Positions 1 to 7,717 of a stretch of 64,000 nucleotides of DNA are shown piece after piece. Position 1 is the stretch's first letter. The number at the start of each line of letters is the position of its first letter. The stretch spans positions 60,047-124,046 of the forward strand of contig JAVBNA010000007.1 of NCBI GenBank assembly GCA_031551875.1, read 5' to 3'. The notes under the pieces are model-generated. The model ran no database searches, was not told where the DNA came from, and was given only the letters and a program-made list of their open reading frames with translations. The stretch comes from JAVBNA01 sp031551875. GTDB lineage: Bacteria; Bacillota; Clostridia; Oscillospirales; Acutalibacteraceae. Position numbers and translations under genes: made by a program.

Positions 1-27
1 TGAGCCGGAGCATGGAGGGAAAACAGT

Positions 28-294
28 ATGCTTGAGATTGGCAGGGTGGTGTGTGCCACCGCGGGAAGAGATAAGGATCGTTTTTTTGTTGTGCTCGGCC
101 GTGAGGGCGACTGTGCCTTGATCGCGGACGGGAAAAGGCGTAAGTGTGAGACTCCCAAAAAGAAAAAGGAGATTCACCTGCGTCCCACCCGGACCGTCGC
201 GCAGCGCGAGCAGATCGTTACAAATCGTGCAATCCGAACTGTCCTCCGGTCCTTCGGGACGCAGGACAGCCGACATGAGTGTGAGGAGGTTTGA
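28..294 (+). CDS. KOW-domain RNA-binding protein (L14e-like)
   Basis: Small basic 88-residue protein. The N-terminal part (about residues 1-45, EIGRVVCATAGRDKDRFFVV) has the KOW-type pattern seen in the short L14e/KOW proteins that Firmicutes commonly encode just before infA. A GGAGGG ribosome site precedes ATG 28, and the stop is 3 bp before infA, so translation is probably coupled. The role is likely ribosome- or RNA-associated, but the exact function is not established. The C-terminal half is Arg/Lys/Glu-rich. The first 27 bases of the window contain no readable gene, though the TGA at 1-3 could be an upstream stop codon. Confidence 0.85.
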   Translation: MLEIGRVVCATAGRDKDRFFVVLGREGDCALIADGKRRKCETPKKKKEIHLRPTRTVAQREQIVTNRAIRTVLRSFGTQDSRHECEEV

Positions 295-297
295 GAT

Positions 298-516
298 ATG
301 TCAAAGCAGGATATGATCGAAATTGAGGGCGTCGTGAAGGAAGCGTTACCCAACGCGACATTTAAAGTGGAATTACCAAACGGCCATGAGATTCTGACCC
401 ATATTTCGGGCAAGCTTCGGATGAATTTCATCCGGATTCTGCCCGGAGATAAGGTGACGGTGGAAATGTCTCCGTATGACCTGACCAGAGGCCGCATCAC
501 ATGGCGTTCCAAATAG
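298..516 (+). CDS. infA: Translation initiation factor IF-1
   Basis: IF-1 binds the 30S A site during initiation together with IF-2 and IF-3. The protein is 72 residues, the usual bacterial length, and is a single S1/OB fold with the typical run IEIEGVVKEALPNATFKVEL near the start and the basic end RGRITWRSK. It lies between the KOW gene and rpmJ, the standard Firmicute order. IF-2 is also in this window (infB, 38132). Nothing unusual is seen. Confidence 0.98.
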   Translation: MSKQDMIEIEGVVKEALPNATFKVELPNGHEILTHISGKLRMNFIRILPGDKVTVEMSPYDLTRGRITWRSK

Positions 517-555
517 GCCCTGAAAACGGGCTTTTATGTAAGGAGGCGTTCACAA

Positions 556-669
556 ATGAAAGTCAGACCTTCTGTCAAAAAGATTTGTGAGAAATGCAAA
601 ATCATCAAACGCAAAGGCAGAGTCATGGTGATCTGCGAAAATCCCAAGCACAAACAGCGCCAGGGCTGA
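556..669 (+). CDS. rpmJ: 50S ribosomal protein L36
   Basis: 37-residue protein that begins MKVRPSVKKICEKCK and ends KHKQRQG. It is the Zn-binding form of L36, with the C-x2-C ... C-x4-H ligand pattern (C11, C14, C27, H32). The AAGGAGGCG ribosome site lies just upstream of ATG 556. The gene sits between infA and rpsM as in other Firmicutes. The Zn-ligand form suggests no zinc-independent substitution here. Confidence 0.97.
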   Translation: MKVRPSVKKICEKCKIIKRKGRVMVICENPKHKQRQG

Positions 670-696
670 GCAGGCTGAGCCTGCACGCAATCCGCG
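670..696 (+). repeat. 27-nt repeat, copy 1 (starts at rpmJ stop)
   Basis: This stretch matches 47658-47684, directly after the tRNA-Arg CCA end, at 24 of 27 positions. It contains a short hairpin (GCAGGC 670-675, loop TGA, GCCTGC 679-684) and then ACGCAATC. In the second copy it forms the first arm of a terminator; here no T-run follows, so it is probably not a terminator. Confidence 0.6.
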
Positions 697-751
697 GATG
701 AACTTCCGATTAGGAAATAGTTTTGTTCGCGAGTTTGGCGAAATTCTGGCA

Positions 752-779
752 TCTAAAGTCTAAAGTCTAGAATCTAAAT
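752..779 (+). repeat. Four tandem 7-nt repeats upstream of rpsM
   Basis: TCTAAAG 752-758, TCTAAAG 759-765, TCTAGAA 766-772 and TCTAAAT 773-779 follow one another without gaps and stop just before the rpsM ribosome site (GGAGGTG). The rpmJ-rpsM gap (124 nt) is long for this operon, so the repeat may belong to a leader element; no known ribosomal-protein leader was recognised. Confidence 0.6.
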
Positions 780-793
780 TCGGAGGTGCTACA

Positions 794-1162
794 ATGGCAC
801 GTATATCTGGCGTTGACCTGCCCAGAGACAAGCGCATCGAGGTAGGGCTTTCCTATATTTTCGGGATCGGCCGCAAGACCGCCAGCGATATCATCGCGGC
901 GACCGGCGTCAATCCTGACACGCGCGTGCGTGATTTGAGCGAAGACGACGTTTCCAAGCTGCGCGAGTACATCGACAAGAACTGCCGCGTGGAAGGCGAC
1001 CTGCGCCGTGACGTCGCGTTTGACATCAAGCGACTGATTGAAATCGGCTGCTACCGCGGCATCCGGCACCGTAAGGGCCTGCCGGTTCGCGGACAGCGTT
1101 CCAAAACAAATGCCCGTACCCGCAAGGGTCCGAAAAAGACCATTGCCAACAAGAAGAAATAA
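794..1162 (+). CDS. rpsM: 30S ribosomal protein S13
   Basis: 122 residues, normal length. It starts MARISGVDLPRDKRIEVGL and has the helix-two-turn-helix region and the conserved basic C-terminal tail (RHRKGLPVRGQRSKTNARTRKG) that contacts the tRNA P site. A GGAGGTG site precedes ATG 794. It is followed after 16 bp by rpsK, in the classical alpha-operon order S13-S11-S4-alpha-L17. Confidence 0.98.
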   Translation: MARISGVDLPRDKRIEVGLSYIFGIGRKTASDIIAATGVNPDTRVRDLSEDDVSKLREYIDKNCRVEGDLRRDVAFDIKRLIEIGCYRGIRHRKGLPVRGQRSKTNARTRKGPKKTIANKKK

Positions 1163-1178
1163 GGGAGGGACTCAGTAA

Positions 1179-1580
1179 ATGGCAGCACCGAAAGGTAAGA
1201 GGGTGGCAACCCGCAGACGCCGTGAGCGCAAGAACATTGAGCGCGGCGCCGCGCACATTCAGTCCACCTTCAACAATACGATCGTGACCATCACCGATAC
1301 GCAGGGCAACGCCCTTTCGTGGGCGAGCGCCGGCGAGCTCGGATTCCGCGGCTCGAGAAAGTCCACTCCCTACGCCGCGCAGACCGCTGCGGAAACCGCC
1401 GCCAAGGCGGCCATGGAGCACGGCCTGAAAACAGTGGAAGTATACGTCAAGGGACCGGGCTCGGGCCGTGAAGCCGCAATCCGCGCGCTGCAGTCGGCGG
1501 GTCTTGAGGTCAACATGATCAAAGACGTGACCCCGATACCCCACAACGGATGCCGTCCTCCCAAGAGAAGACGCGTATAA
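1179..1580 (+). CDS. rpsK: 30S ribosomal protein S11
   Basis: 133 residues. It carries the signature IQSTFNNTIVTITD and the C-terminal run VTPIPHNGCRPPKRRRV typical of S11 (platform of the 30S, binds 16S rRNA near the E site). GGGAGGG ribosome site; the start is ATG 1179. Second gene of the alpha operon. Confidence 0.98.
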   Translation: MAAPKGKRVATRRRRERKNIERGAAHIQSTFNNTIVTITDTQGNALSWASAGELGFRGSRKSTPYAAQTAAETAAKAAMEHGLKTVEVYVKGPGSGREAAIRALQSAGLEVNMIKDVTPIPHNGCRPPKRRRV

Positions 1581-1610
1581 TTTGTGAATAACAGGAGGTG
1601 CAAGTAATCT

Positions 1611-2234
1611 ATGGCAAGATATACAGGTCCGGTTTGCAGACTTTGCCGCCGCGAGGGCCAGAAGCTGTTCCTCAAGGGCGAAAGATGTTATACGGATAAA
1701 TGTGGCGTGACCCGCAGGGCATACCCCCCGGGACAGCATGGCCAGGGTCGCAAGAAGAACTCTGAATACGGCCTCCAGCTGCGCGCCAAGCAGATGACCA
1801 GACGTTACTACGGCGTGCTGGAAAGCCAGTTCAGAAAGTACTATGAGATGGCTGCGCGCGCCGAGGGCAAAACCGGTGAAGCGCTGCTCGCTTTCCTTGA
1901 GCTCCGTCTGGACAACGTGGTCTACCGCCTCGGCTGGGCGAGTTCCCGCGCCGAAGCCCGCCAGCTCGTCAACCACGGCCACTTCCAGGTGAACGGCCAC
2001 CGTGTGGACATCGCGTCCTTTCTGGTGAAGCCGGGCGACGAGGTGACCATTCAGGATAAGAGCCGCCAGTCTGAGAAAATCAAAGAAAACGTCGAGAAAA
2101 ACGCCACCCGTCCGGTGGTCAAATGGCTGGACAAGAGCGAAAGCTTTGCGGCGAAGGTTGTTGCGGTGCCGATGCGTGAGGACATTGACCTTGAGGTCGA
2201 AGAAACGCTCATCGTCGAGTTGTACTCCAAGTAA
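1611..2234 (+). CDS. rpsD: 30S ribosomal protein S4
   Basis: 207 residues. The N-terminal segment keeps a four-Cys zinc motif (C9, C12, C26, C31: VCRLCRREGQK ... CYTDKCGV), so this is the C+ form of S4. The S4 RNA-binding domain is at about residues 95-160 (RLDNVVYRLGWASSRAEARQLV). S4 is a primary 16S rRNA binder and in many bacteria regulates its own operon. The 100 bp between this gene and rpoA hold small hairpins. Confidence 0.98.
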   Translation: MARYTGPVCRLCRREGQKLFLKGERCYTDKCGVTRRAYPPGQHGQGRKKNSEYGLQLRAKQMTRRYYGVLESQFRKYYEMAARAEGKTGEALLAFLELRLDNVVYRLGWASSRAEARQLVNHGHFQVNGHRVDIASFLVKPGDEVTIQDKSRQSEKIKENVEKNATRPVVKWLDKSESFAAKVVAVPMREDIDLEVEETLIVELYSK

Positions 2235-2281
2235 TGCTTCCCCTCTGCGTTCTCTGTGCCGTTTGTACGGCGGGAAGCGGT

Positions 2282-2299
2282 GCGCATAGCGTTATGCGC
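2282..2299 (+). other. Hairpin in the rpsD-rpoA gap
   Basis: GCGCATA (2282-2288) pairs with TATGCGC (2293-2299) around a GCGT loop. A second small palindrome, CCGTTTGTACGG, lies just upstream. No T-run follows, so a regulatory or processing role in the leader of rpoA is more likely than termination. Confidence 0.4.
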
Positions 2300-2334
2300 C
2301 ACGGTGAGAGCATTATAGTGAAGGAGGTTCGCAA

Positions 2335-3288
2335 ATGACTGAGTTTGAGAAACCAAGAATCGAAACCGAAAGCATATCAGCCGACCAACGAATGGGACGG
2401 TTTGTTGTGGAGCCGCTCGAGCGCGGCTTCGGCACCACTGTGGGCAACAGCCTGCGGCGCGTGCTTCTGTCCTCGCTGCCCGGCGTGGCCGTGCAGTCGA
2501 TCAAGATCGACGGGATCCTTCATGAGTTTTCCACGATCAAGAACGTCAAGGAGGACGTGGCCGAGATCGTTCTTAACATCAAGGGCCTGACCGCCAAGCT
2601 GCACTGCGACGGACCCAAGACGGTCGTCATTGACGCCGAGGGCGAATGTGAAGTGACCGCCGGTTCCATCAAGTGCGACAGCGAGGTGGAGATCCTCAAC
2701 CCCGACATGCACATTGCGTCGCTCGGAGAGGGCGCGCGGCTGTATATGGAGATTGTGCTCAACAAGGGACGCGGTTATGTCCCGGGCGAGCGCAACAAGC
2801 AGGAGATGAACATGAACGTCATCGGTGTCCTGCCGGTCGACTCCATTTACACCCCCGTCGTGCGGGCCAATTATGCCATTGAGAACACCCGTGTCGGGCA
2901 GATCACCGACTATGACAAGCTGACCCTGGACGTGGAAACCAATGGAACCATCACCGCGCAGGAAGCGGTTTCCCTGGCCGCGAAAATCCTGACCGAGCAT
3001 CTCAATCTCTTCGTCGACCTGTCCGACAAGGGCTATACGGCGGAGATCATGGTCGAGAAGGATGACAAGGGCAAGGAAAAGGTTCTGGAGATGACCATTG
3101 AGGAGCTTGACCTTTCGGTTCGTTCCTTCAACTGTCTCAAACGTGCCGGAATCAACACGGTTGAAGATTTGATCAATAAGTCCGAAGAGGATATGATGAA
3201 GGTGAGAAATCTCGGGCGCAAGTCGCTTGAGGAGGTTGTCGCCAAGCTTGTATCCCTCGGTTTTGTCCTCCGCAAGGATGATGAATAA
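2335..3288 (+). CDS. rpoA: RNA polymerase alpha subunit
   Basis: 317 residues, the usual length. The N-terminal dimerisation domain (about 1-230) contains VEPLERGFGTTVGNSLRRVLLSS. A linker leads to the C-terminal domain (about 250-317) with the helix-hairpin-helix region that binds UP elements and activators (SVRSFNCLKRAGINTVEDL). GAAGGAGGTT precedes ATG 2335. It is the fourth gene of the alpha operon, with rplQ 70 bp downstream. Confidence 0.98.
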   Translation: MTEFEKPRIETESISADQRMGRFVVEPLERGFGTTVGNSLRRVLLSSLPGVAVQSIKIDGILHEFSTIKNVKEDVAEIVLNIKGLTAKLHCDGPKTVVIDAEGECEVTAGSIKCDSEVEILNPDMHIASLGEGARLYMEIVLNKGRGYVPGERNKQEMNMNVIGVLPVDSIYTPVVRANYAIENTRVGQITDYDKLTLDVETNGTITAQEAVSLAAKILTEHLNLFVDLSDKGYTAEIMVEKDDKGKEKVLEMTIEELDLSVRSFNCLKRAGINTVEDLINKSEEDMMKVRNLGRKSLEEVVAKLVSLGFVLRKDDE

Positions 3289-3357
3289 GTCGTATCCCGT
3301 GATCAGGGGCGCGGGCGCTGCCCGTCCCTCATCTTACAAGGATTGGAGTGAAATTCG

Positions 3358-3699
3358 ATGCCGGGAACAAGAAAGCTCGGAAGACCCACGGCGCACAGAA
3401 CTGCCATGCTCAGAGGGCTTGTCACCTATTTTCTGGAGAATGGTAAAATAGAGACCACGGTCACGCGCGCGAAAGAGGTTCGTTCGCTCGCGGAAAAAAT
3501 GATTACCCTCGCCAAGGAAGAAAATCTCCACAACAAGCGCCTTGCAATGTCCTTCATCACCAAAGAGGATGTGGTCAAGAAGCTGTTCAACGAGATTGCC
3601 CCGAAATACACCGACCGCAAGGGCGGATATACCCGTATTTATAAGATTGGCCCCCGCCGCGGCGACGCCGCTGAAATGGCCATCATTGAATTGGTGTAA
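3358..3699 (+). CDS. rplQ: 50S ribosomal protein L17
   Basis: 113 residues. It begins MPGTRKLGRPTAHRTAMLRG, the L17 signature, and ends with the typical YTRIYKIGPRRGDAAEMAIIELV. L17 sits at the polypeptide exit region of the 50S subunit. Last gene of the operon; a strong terminator follows 15 bp after the stop. Confidence 0.98.
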   Translation: MPGTRKLGRPTAHRTAMLRGLVTYFLENGKIETTVTRAKEVRSLAEKMITLAKEENLHNKRLAMSFITKEDVVKKLFNEIAPKYTDRKGGYTRIYKIGPRRGDAAEMAIIELV

Positions 3700-3714
3700 A
3701 ATATCATAAGATCA

Positions 3715-3745
3715 ACCGCCCGGTATTTTTGTACCGGGCGGTTTT
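3715..3745 (+). terminator. Terminator of the alpha operon
   Basis: Perfect 11-bp stem: ACCGCCCGGTA (3715-3725) and TACCGGGCGGT (3732-3742), loop TTTTTG, then TTT. It closes the infA-rplQ operon. Confidence 0.9.
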
Positions 3746-3825
3746 ACTATAATACTTGACAAGCAGGAAGAAAAGGTACAAACTGGAATCGATCAAAGGA
3801 AAATACAAAAAAGAGGTTGAAGGTT

Positions 3826-4778
3826 ATGAGAAAAAACTTGCCGGTTTATTTTTGTGTCCTGTTTGTCCTGCTGATTGGCTTTTTTAGCTACTTACATGCG
3901 GCCAACTCCGGCATTCCGGGAGGCGAAGCGGAAGCTGAGTTTGACGTGGTTTCCGGTGTCTCGTCTGAGGGGATGTACATGGAAACCTCATCGGAAAACT
4001 GGAACGAAAACATTACGGAACCTCTGGACACCGGATATTATGCGTTTAAGACGGAGGAAGAGTTTTATTCATTTGCCAAAACCGACCCTGTAGTAAGAGC
4101 CTATTTGGAACCAAAAGCGAAAAACGGCGTCGTCAAGCTGTACGCGCCCGAGACGGTGCCCGAAGTGTTCACCTTGAGCCAAATAATATGCTCCTATGGA
4201 TCCGTGAGCTATGAGTACACCTCGCCTGATCCGGTCAACGAACGGCTCAGGGAGGTAGTGAGGGCGCACAGAGAAAATCCGGACGCCCCCTTGATCTGAG
4301 TGAATTTTCGGATCCCGCCTATACCCCTGAGACTGATCCCAAATACAGCTCAAGCAGTACTCCCGAACCAGAGGGTTCCGGGTTTGAAGACACGGAGTTC
4401 TCATCCGTCCCCTTACCATCCGTCCCCGTTTCTTCGGGACCGTTGGAGGAAGAACGGTTGAAACAGGAAAACGAAGGGATGCTGGAAAAGCTTGCCTATA
4501 TCTCGGACAAAATTTATTTCAGCTGGGCCTATTCGGCTGACCAGTTGTCGAATGTGCAGGAACGTCTGCAGCGTGGGGCTGTGCGTGAGACTGACGTTTC
4601 CGGGTATTCCTGCGAAGCAAGCATAGGCGGCTGGGAGCAGATTATTTACAGGGAAAAGGACGGGTATATATTTGAGGTTCGGTTTCCCACCCGTGCCCCC
4701 GAGGAAACCGCTGAAGAGGTTCTGATCCGCAACCCCGGCTTTTTCAAGCTGAAGGAAGTTGAGCTGACGCTTGAGTGA
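3826..4778 (+). pseudogene. Secreted/membrane-anchored protein, frameshifted
   Basis: Two frames together make one likely protein of about 317 residues. ATG 3826 (AGAGG site 9 nt upstream; the TTG at 3817 is too close to it) encodes MRKNLPVYFCVLFVLLIGFF, a signal peptide or anchor, then an acidic domain, and ends at TGA 4297. The next frame is open through the same region and continues with a Ser/Pro/Glu-rich linker (DLSEFSDPAYTPE, STPEPEGSG) and a C-terminal domain (WAYSADQLSNVQERL, WEQIIYREKDGYIFEV) to TGA 4776. One extra C in the C5 tract at 4286-4290 would join them (DAPLDLSEFSDP). No family was recognised. It could be a true frameshift mutation or an assembly error. Confidence 0.7.
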
Positions 4779-4794
4779 GGTCAATCCGCATAAA

Positions 4795-4824
4795 GAAGCC
4801 CCGCACCAAACGGCGCGGGGCTTC
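4795..4824. terminator. Bidirectional terminator
   Basis: Stem GAAGCCCCGC (4795-4804) and GCGGGGCTTC (4815-4824) between convergent genes (the frameshifted gene on plus, the oxoamine synthase on minus). Confidence 0.75.
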
Positions 4825-4837
4825 TCATATAGATTCA

Positions 4838-6085
4838 TCAGGTCAGGTCTGCGTCCCCAAGGTCGGCGCCCGCCTCCTCGTGGGCGGCGCGGATTTCCTC
4901 CTCGGTGATGGGGAAGAGTTTATTGAACACTAGGTCAAACTTGTCAAGCGCGTAATCAAGCTGCTCCTTGACGTGGGTGGCGGTGTAGCTCGTGCGCAGG
5001 ATGCACTCTCCCGCCGGCACCGCCGGCGCGATGACCGGGTTGACGTAGACGCCGTTTTCGAGAAGCGCCCGGGTGATGATGAAGGTGCGGTCATTGGAAT
5101 AGGTTTTGACCGGGATGATCGGGGCGGCGCTGTTTCCGATCGGAATGCCCCGCGCGCGGAAGCCTTCCCGCATATATTCGGCGTTGTCGTTGAGCGTTTT
5201 CAGGCGCTCAGGCTCGGTTTTAAGGATGCGCAGCGCCTCAATGACTGCCGCTGCATTGGAGGGGGGGATGGAGGCGGAGAAGATGAAGGGGCGGCTCGCG
5301 TGACGGTTGTACTCAAGGATATAGTCGTCGGCGGCGAGAAACCCGCCCAGGCTTGCGAAGGACTTGGAGAAGGTGCCCATCAGTAGATCCACCTCGTCCT
5401 CCAGGCCGAAATGCTCCGCCGTGCCGCGCCCGTGCGCGCCCATGACGCCGATGCCGTGGCTGTCGTCCACCATCAGGCGGGCGTTGTACTTCTTTTTCAG
5501 GCGCACGATTTCGGGCAGGTTGGCGAGGTCGCCCTCCATGGAGAACACGCCGTCCACCACGATCAGCTTGCCGCGGGTGTCGGGGCATTTTGCAAGCAGT
5601 GTTTCGAGCTGCTCCATGTCGTTGTGATCATATTTAATCATTTTGCCGTAGCTTAGCCGCGCCGCGTCGAAGAGTGACGCGTGGTTGGCGCGATCAAAGT
5701 AGATGTTGTCGTGCCGCCCGGCCAAAGAGGCAATGATGCCCAGATTGGCCTGAAAGCCGGTGGAGAAGGTCATGGCCGCCTGCTTGTTGAAAAACGCCGC
5801 CAGCTGCCGCTCAAGCTCCACATGAAGGGACAGCGTGCCATTCAAAAACCGGCTGCCCGAACAGCCCGAGCCGAATTGATCGAGCGCCTTCTTGGCCGCC
5901 TCGATCACGCGGTCATCACTGGTCAGCCCCAGATAGTTGTTGGAGCCCAGCATGATGGTGCGCCGGCCTTCCATGGTCACCTCGCTGTGCTGGCGAGTGG
6001 TGATTTCATGAAAATAGGGGTAAACGCCCTTCTCCTTGGCCTCGGTGCTCGCAGTAAATGCCCTGCACTTATCAAAAATATCCAA
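4838..6085 (-). CDS. PLP-dependent alpha-oxoamine synthase
   Basis: Family of glycine C-acetyltransferase (Kbl), 8-amino-7-oxononanoate synthase (BioF) and serine palmitoyltransferase: condenses an amino acid with an acyl-CoA with loss of CO2. Visible motifs are SNNYLGL, GSGCSGSR, His135 (RANHAS), D207-D208-S209-H210 and the PLP lysine Lys241 (GTFSKS). The proposed start is TTG 6085, six bases after AGGAGG; the longer frame from 6103 would place the ribosome site inside the coding region. Length 415 residues. It is preceded by the CpXC gene (36 bp), so the two form an operon. Substrate cannot be assigned: bioB/bioA and tdh are not nearby, which leaves Kbl-like, BioF-like or sphingoid-base synthesis open. 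Confidence 0.9.
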   Translation of the reverse strand: MDIFDKCRAFTASTEAKEKGVYPYFHEITTRQHSEVTMEGRRTIMLGSNNYLGLTSDDRVIEAAKKALDQFGSGCSGSRFLNGTLSLHVELERQLAAFFNKQAAMTFSTGFQANLGIIASLAGRHDNIYFDRANHASLFDAARLSYGKMIKYDHNDMEQLETLLAKCPDTRGKLIVVDGVFSMEGDLANLPEIVRLKKKYNARLMVDDSHGIGVMGAHGRGTAEHFGLEDEVDLLMGTFSKSFASLGGFLAADDYILEYNRHASRPFIFSASIPPSNAAAVIEALRILKTEPERLKTLNDNAEYMREGFRARGIPIGNSAAPIIPVKTYSNDRTFIITRALLENGVYVNPVIAPAVPAGECILRTSYTATHVKEQLDYALDKFDLVFNKLFPITEEEIRAAHEEAGADLGDADLT

Positions 6086-6121
6086 CTTGATTCCTCCTGT
6101 CAATGTGCCCAGAACCTCTTG

Positions 6122-6805
6122 TCAGGCCTGAGGACGTGAAAGCGCCGCAAGCTTTTCCATGACCCCGTCCGCCCAGTGGGCGTCAATGCGCACAAAGCCG
6201 GGCTCAAGGGGGAAGTTTGACAAAAACTCTTTGGCCACCTCGCGTGATTTATCATATACCTGCAATCGGGTTTCGTAGTACACCGGCGCGTCTCTGCCTT
6301 CGAGGAAGAAGGAAAAGCCGATGGTGCGCTGTTCCTTGTCGAGCGCGCAGAAATAGCCCGCCGAAACCGTTTTGCCGTATTTTCGCTCGACCACGCCCGA
6401 CATGGCGGCCTTGCTCAGCTCGGTGGCCATGTCGTCCAGACGCGCCTCAAAGATCAGAACCTTCTCCTTGAGCTCGCTGAGCGTGGAGACAACGCGCCGG
6501 CGCAGCCCCCGCAGCTCGGGGAACTGGTCATCCACGGCCTTGTCCTCCAGACGGGCGTCGTGCACATCCGGCAGAAGGTAAACCATAAACTTCCGGTCCA
6601 TGTCGTGGTAGAGGCAGGGGTAGACCAGATGGGCGGCAAAGCCGCACGACTGACAGCGCCAGTCAAACAGGCTTTCATTGAGCACCTGCTCGCGCAGTTG
6701 GGTATCTATGGTCACATTCATACTCGTCCAAAGACGAGACCGATTGTGATGGTTGCATTCGGGACAGACGACCTCCTTGTTGACCTGTCGTGACACCGCA
6801 CTCAC
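6122..6805 (-). CDS. CpXC-domain zinc-ribbon protein
   Basis: 227 residues. The N-terminus has the CpXC pattern: VVCPECNHHN ... FDWRCQSCGFAAHLVYPCLYHD, four cysteines likely binding Zn, followed by an alpha/beta region (DRKFMVYLLPD). The C-terminal 110 residues (ELKEKVLIFEARLDDMATEL ...) are of unknown type. GTG start at 6805 with AAGGA five bases upstream. First gene of a two-gene operon with the oxoamine synthase; the pairing may be functional but no mechanism is known. No signal peptide or membrane segment. Confidence 0.85.
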   Translation of the reverse strand: MSAVSRQVNKEVVCPECNHHNRSRLWTSMNVTIDTQLREQVLNESLFDWRCQSCGFAAHLVYPCLYHDMDRKFMVYLLPDVHDARLEDKAVDDQFPELRGLRRRVVSTLSELKEKVLIFEARLDDMATELSKAAMSGVVERKYGKTVSAGYFCALDKEQRTIGFSFFLEGRDAPVYYETRLQVYDKSREVAKEFLSNFPLEPGFVRIDAHWADGVMEKLAALSRPQA

Positions 6806-6925
6806 ATCCTTTTCAAGCGAATAAGATCGTTTCTATGACAGGGCTACGCGTTTATAGCACTTACAAGCGCATGAACCATGCACTCATGTCATACCCTGGA
6901 AAATTCAGGATACGGAATACCATCT

Positions 6926-6953
6926 ATTATAACACATCCGACGAGAGATTCAA
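6926..6953 (-). promoter_or_regulatory. Promoter of the CpXC-oxoamine synthase operon
   Basis: On the minus strand TTGAAT (6953-6948), a 16-bp spacer and TATAAT (6931-6926), about 120 bp before the GTG start. Confidence 0.6.
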
Positions 6954-7171
6954 CGTGTTTATACGAAATGTTGACAGATATTTTCGAAAAAAGCCAAAAA
7001 AAGGCTCAAAAAGAGCTTATCCTCTCAAATATAAGCGAAAAATGAAACAGCCGGTTTTCAGAAACTTTCCCTCTGCATGTGCAGGAGATGTTGACATAAT
7101 ACGAGCAAAGGAAAGGAATGTATACTTTGTAGACCCCTGAAAATTCGGCTTTTGGAGATGTCAACCCCCGG

Positions 7172-7201
7172 TTCTCCACATTATCCACAGGGTTATCCAC
7201 A
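7172..7201 (+). promoter_or_regulatory. Cluster of DnaA-box-like sequences
   Basis: Two perfect DnaA boxes TTATCCACA (7181-7189 and 7193-7201) with a one-mismatch copy TTCTCCACA directly before (7172-7180), all in the same orientation. Palindromes GTTTATGTAAAC (7204-7215) and GATTCT-CGC-AGAATC (7255-7269) follow. The whole 6806-7367 gap is gene-poor. The region may be a DnaA-regulatory or titration site; see findings for why it is probably not the main origin. Confidence 0.6.
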
Positions 7202-7367
7202 GTGTTTATGTAAACGGATGCAAATACAATGTGTATAGTCGGCTGAAAATGCCAGATTCTCGCAGAATCAGACACAAAGGACACTGAATACTTTGTGAAT
7301 ATTCTGCCAAAACTAACCATATGAAACGGGAGACTTGATTCATTGGACTAAAAAGGAGTGGTTCGCT

Positions 7368-7637
7368 GTGATCCGAGGCGTCAACCGGCAGATCATCGAA
7401 GTGAAAAATACAGGCAGCATTTATTTTGAGCGGGCACTGCTTGTGGTCAACCCCGTCTTTTCCGACCTGACCAAACAGGTTCTTGAAAAGGAGGCGCGGC
7501 AGGTTCTCCAGGACATCGGCCAGCCCGATGTATCGGCGGGCACGGTCAAGAAGCTGCGGCGCAGGGTATCACTGCTGCTGGCAGGGATCTCGGGAGCGGC
7601 GGCTGTGCTTCTGATCCTTTTATTTGCCATTCGGTAG
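7368..7637 (+). CDS. Conserved small membrane-anchored protein
   Basis: 89 residues from GTG 7368, which has AAGGAG 9 nt upstream; the frame also opens at TTG 7335 but without a suitable ribosome site. The N-terminus IRGVNRQIIEVKNTGSIYFE resembles a small family widespread in Clostridia that is sometimes labelled, without evidence, as a translation factor. The C-terminal third is one hydrophobic segment (LLLAGISGAAAVLLILLFAI) preceded by Lys/Arg, so the body is probably cytoplasmic and tail-anchored. Function unknown. Confidence 0.75.
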   Translation: MIRGVNRQIIEVKNTGSIYFERALLVVNPVFSDLTKQVLEKEARQVLQDIGQPDVSAGTVKKLRRRVSLLLAGISGAAAVLLILLFAIR

Positions 7638-7717
7638 CCGTATATACGGAGATGGGTGTTGCCCTGCGGAGAAAAAGGGTGTATGATGGGAAAAAAGAGC
7701 AGAAGGGGAGAGGGACC

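Noticed and set aside
1026..2000. 324-residue minus-strand frame over rpsK/rpsD
   Set aside because: Shadow of two ribosomal protein genes.
4286..4290. Programmed ribosomal frameshift
   Set aside because: No slippery heptamer with a downstream stimulator is evident at the C5 tract; mutation or sequence error is simpler.
6790..7140. 116-residue plus-strand frame in the CpXC upstream region
   Set aside because: It overlaps the promoter of the CpXC operon, has no ribosome site and its composition follows the AT-rich intergenic DNA.
7172..7269. Replication origin (oriC)
   Set aside because: DnaA boxes are present, but dnaA/dnaN are absent and the ribosomal operon would then be transcribed against replication, which is unusual. 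Kept only as a DnaA-box cluster.
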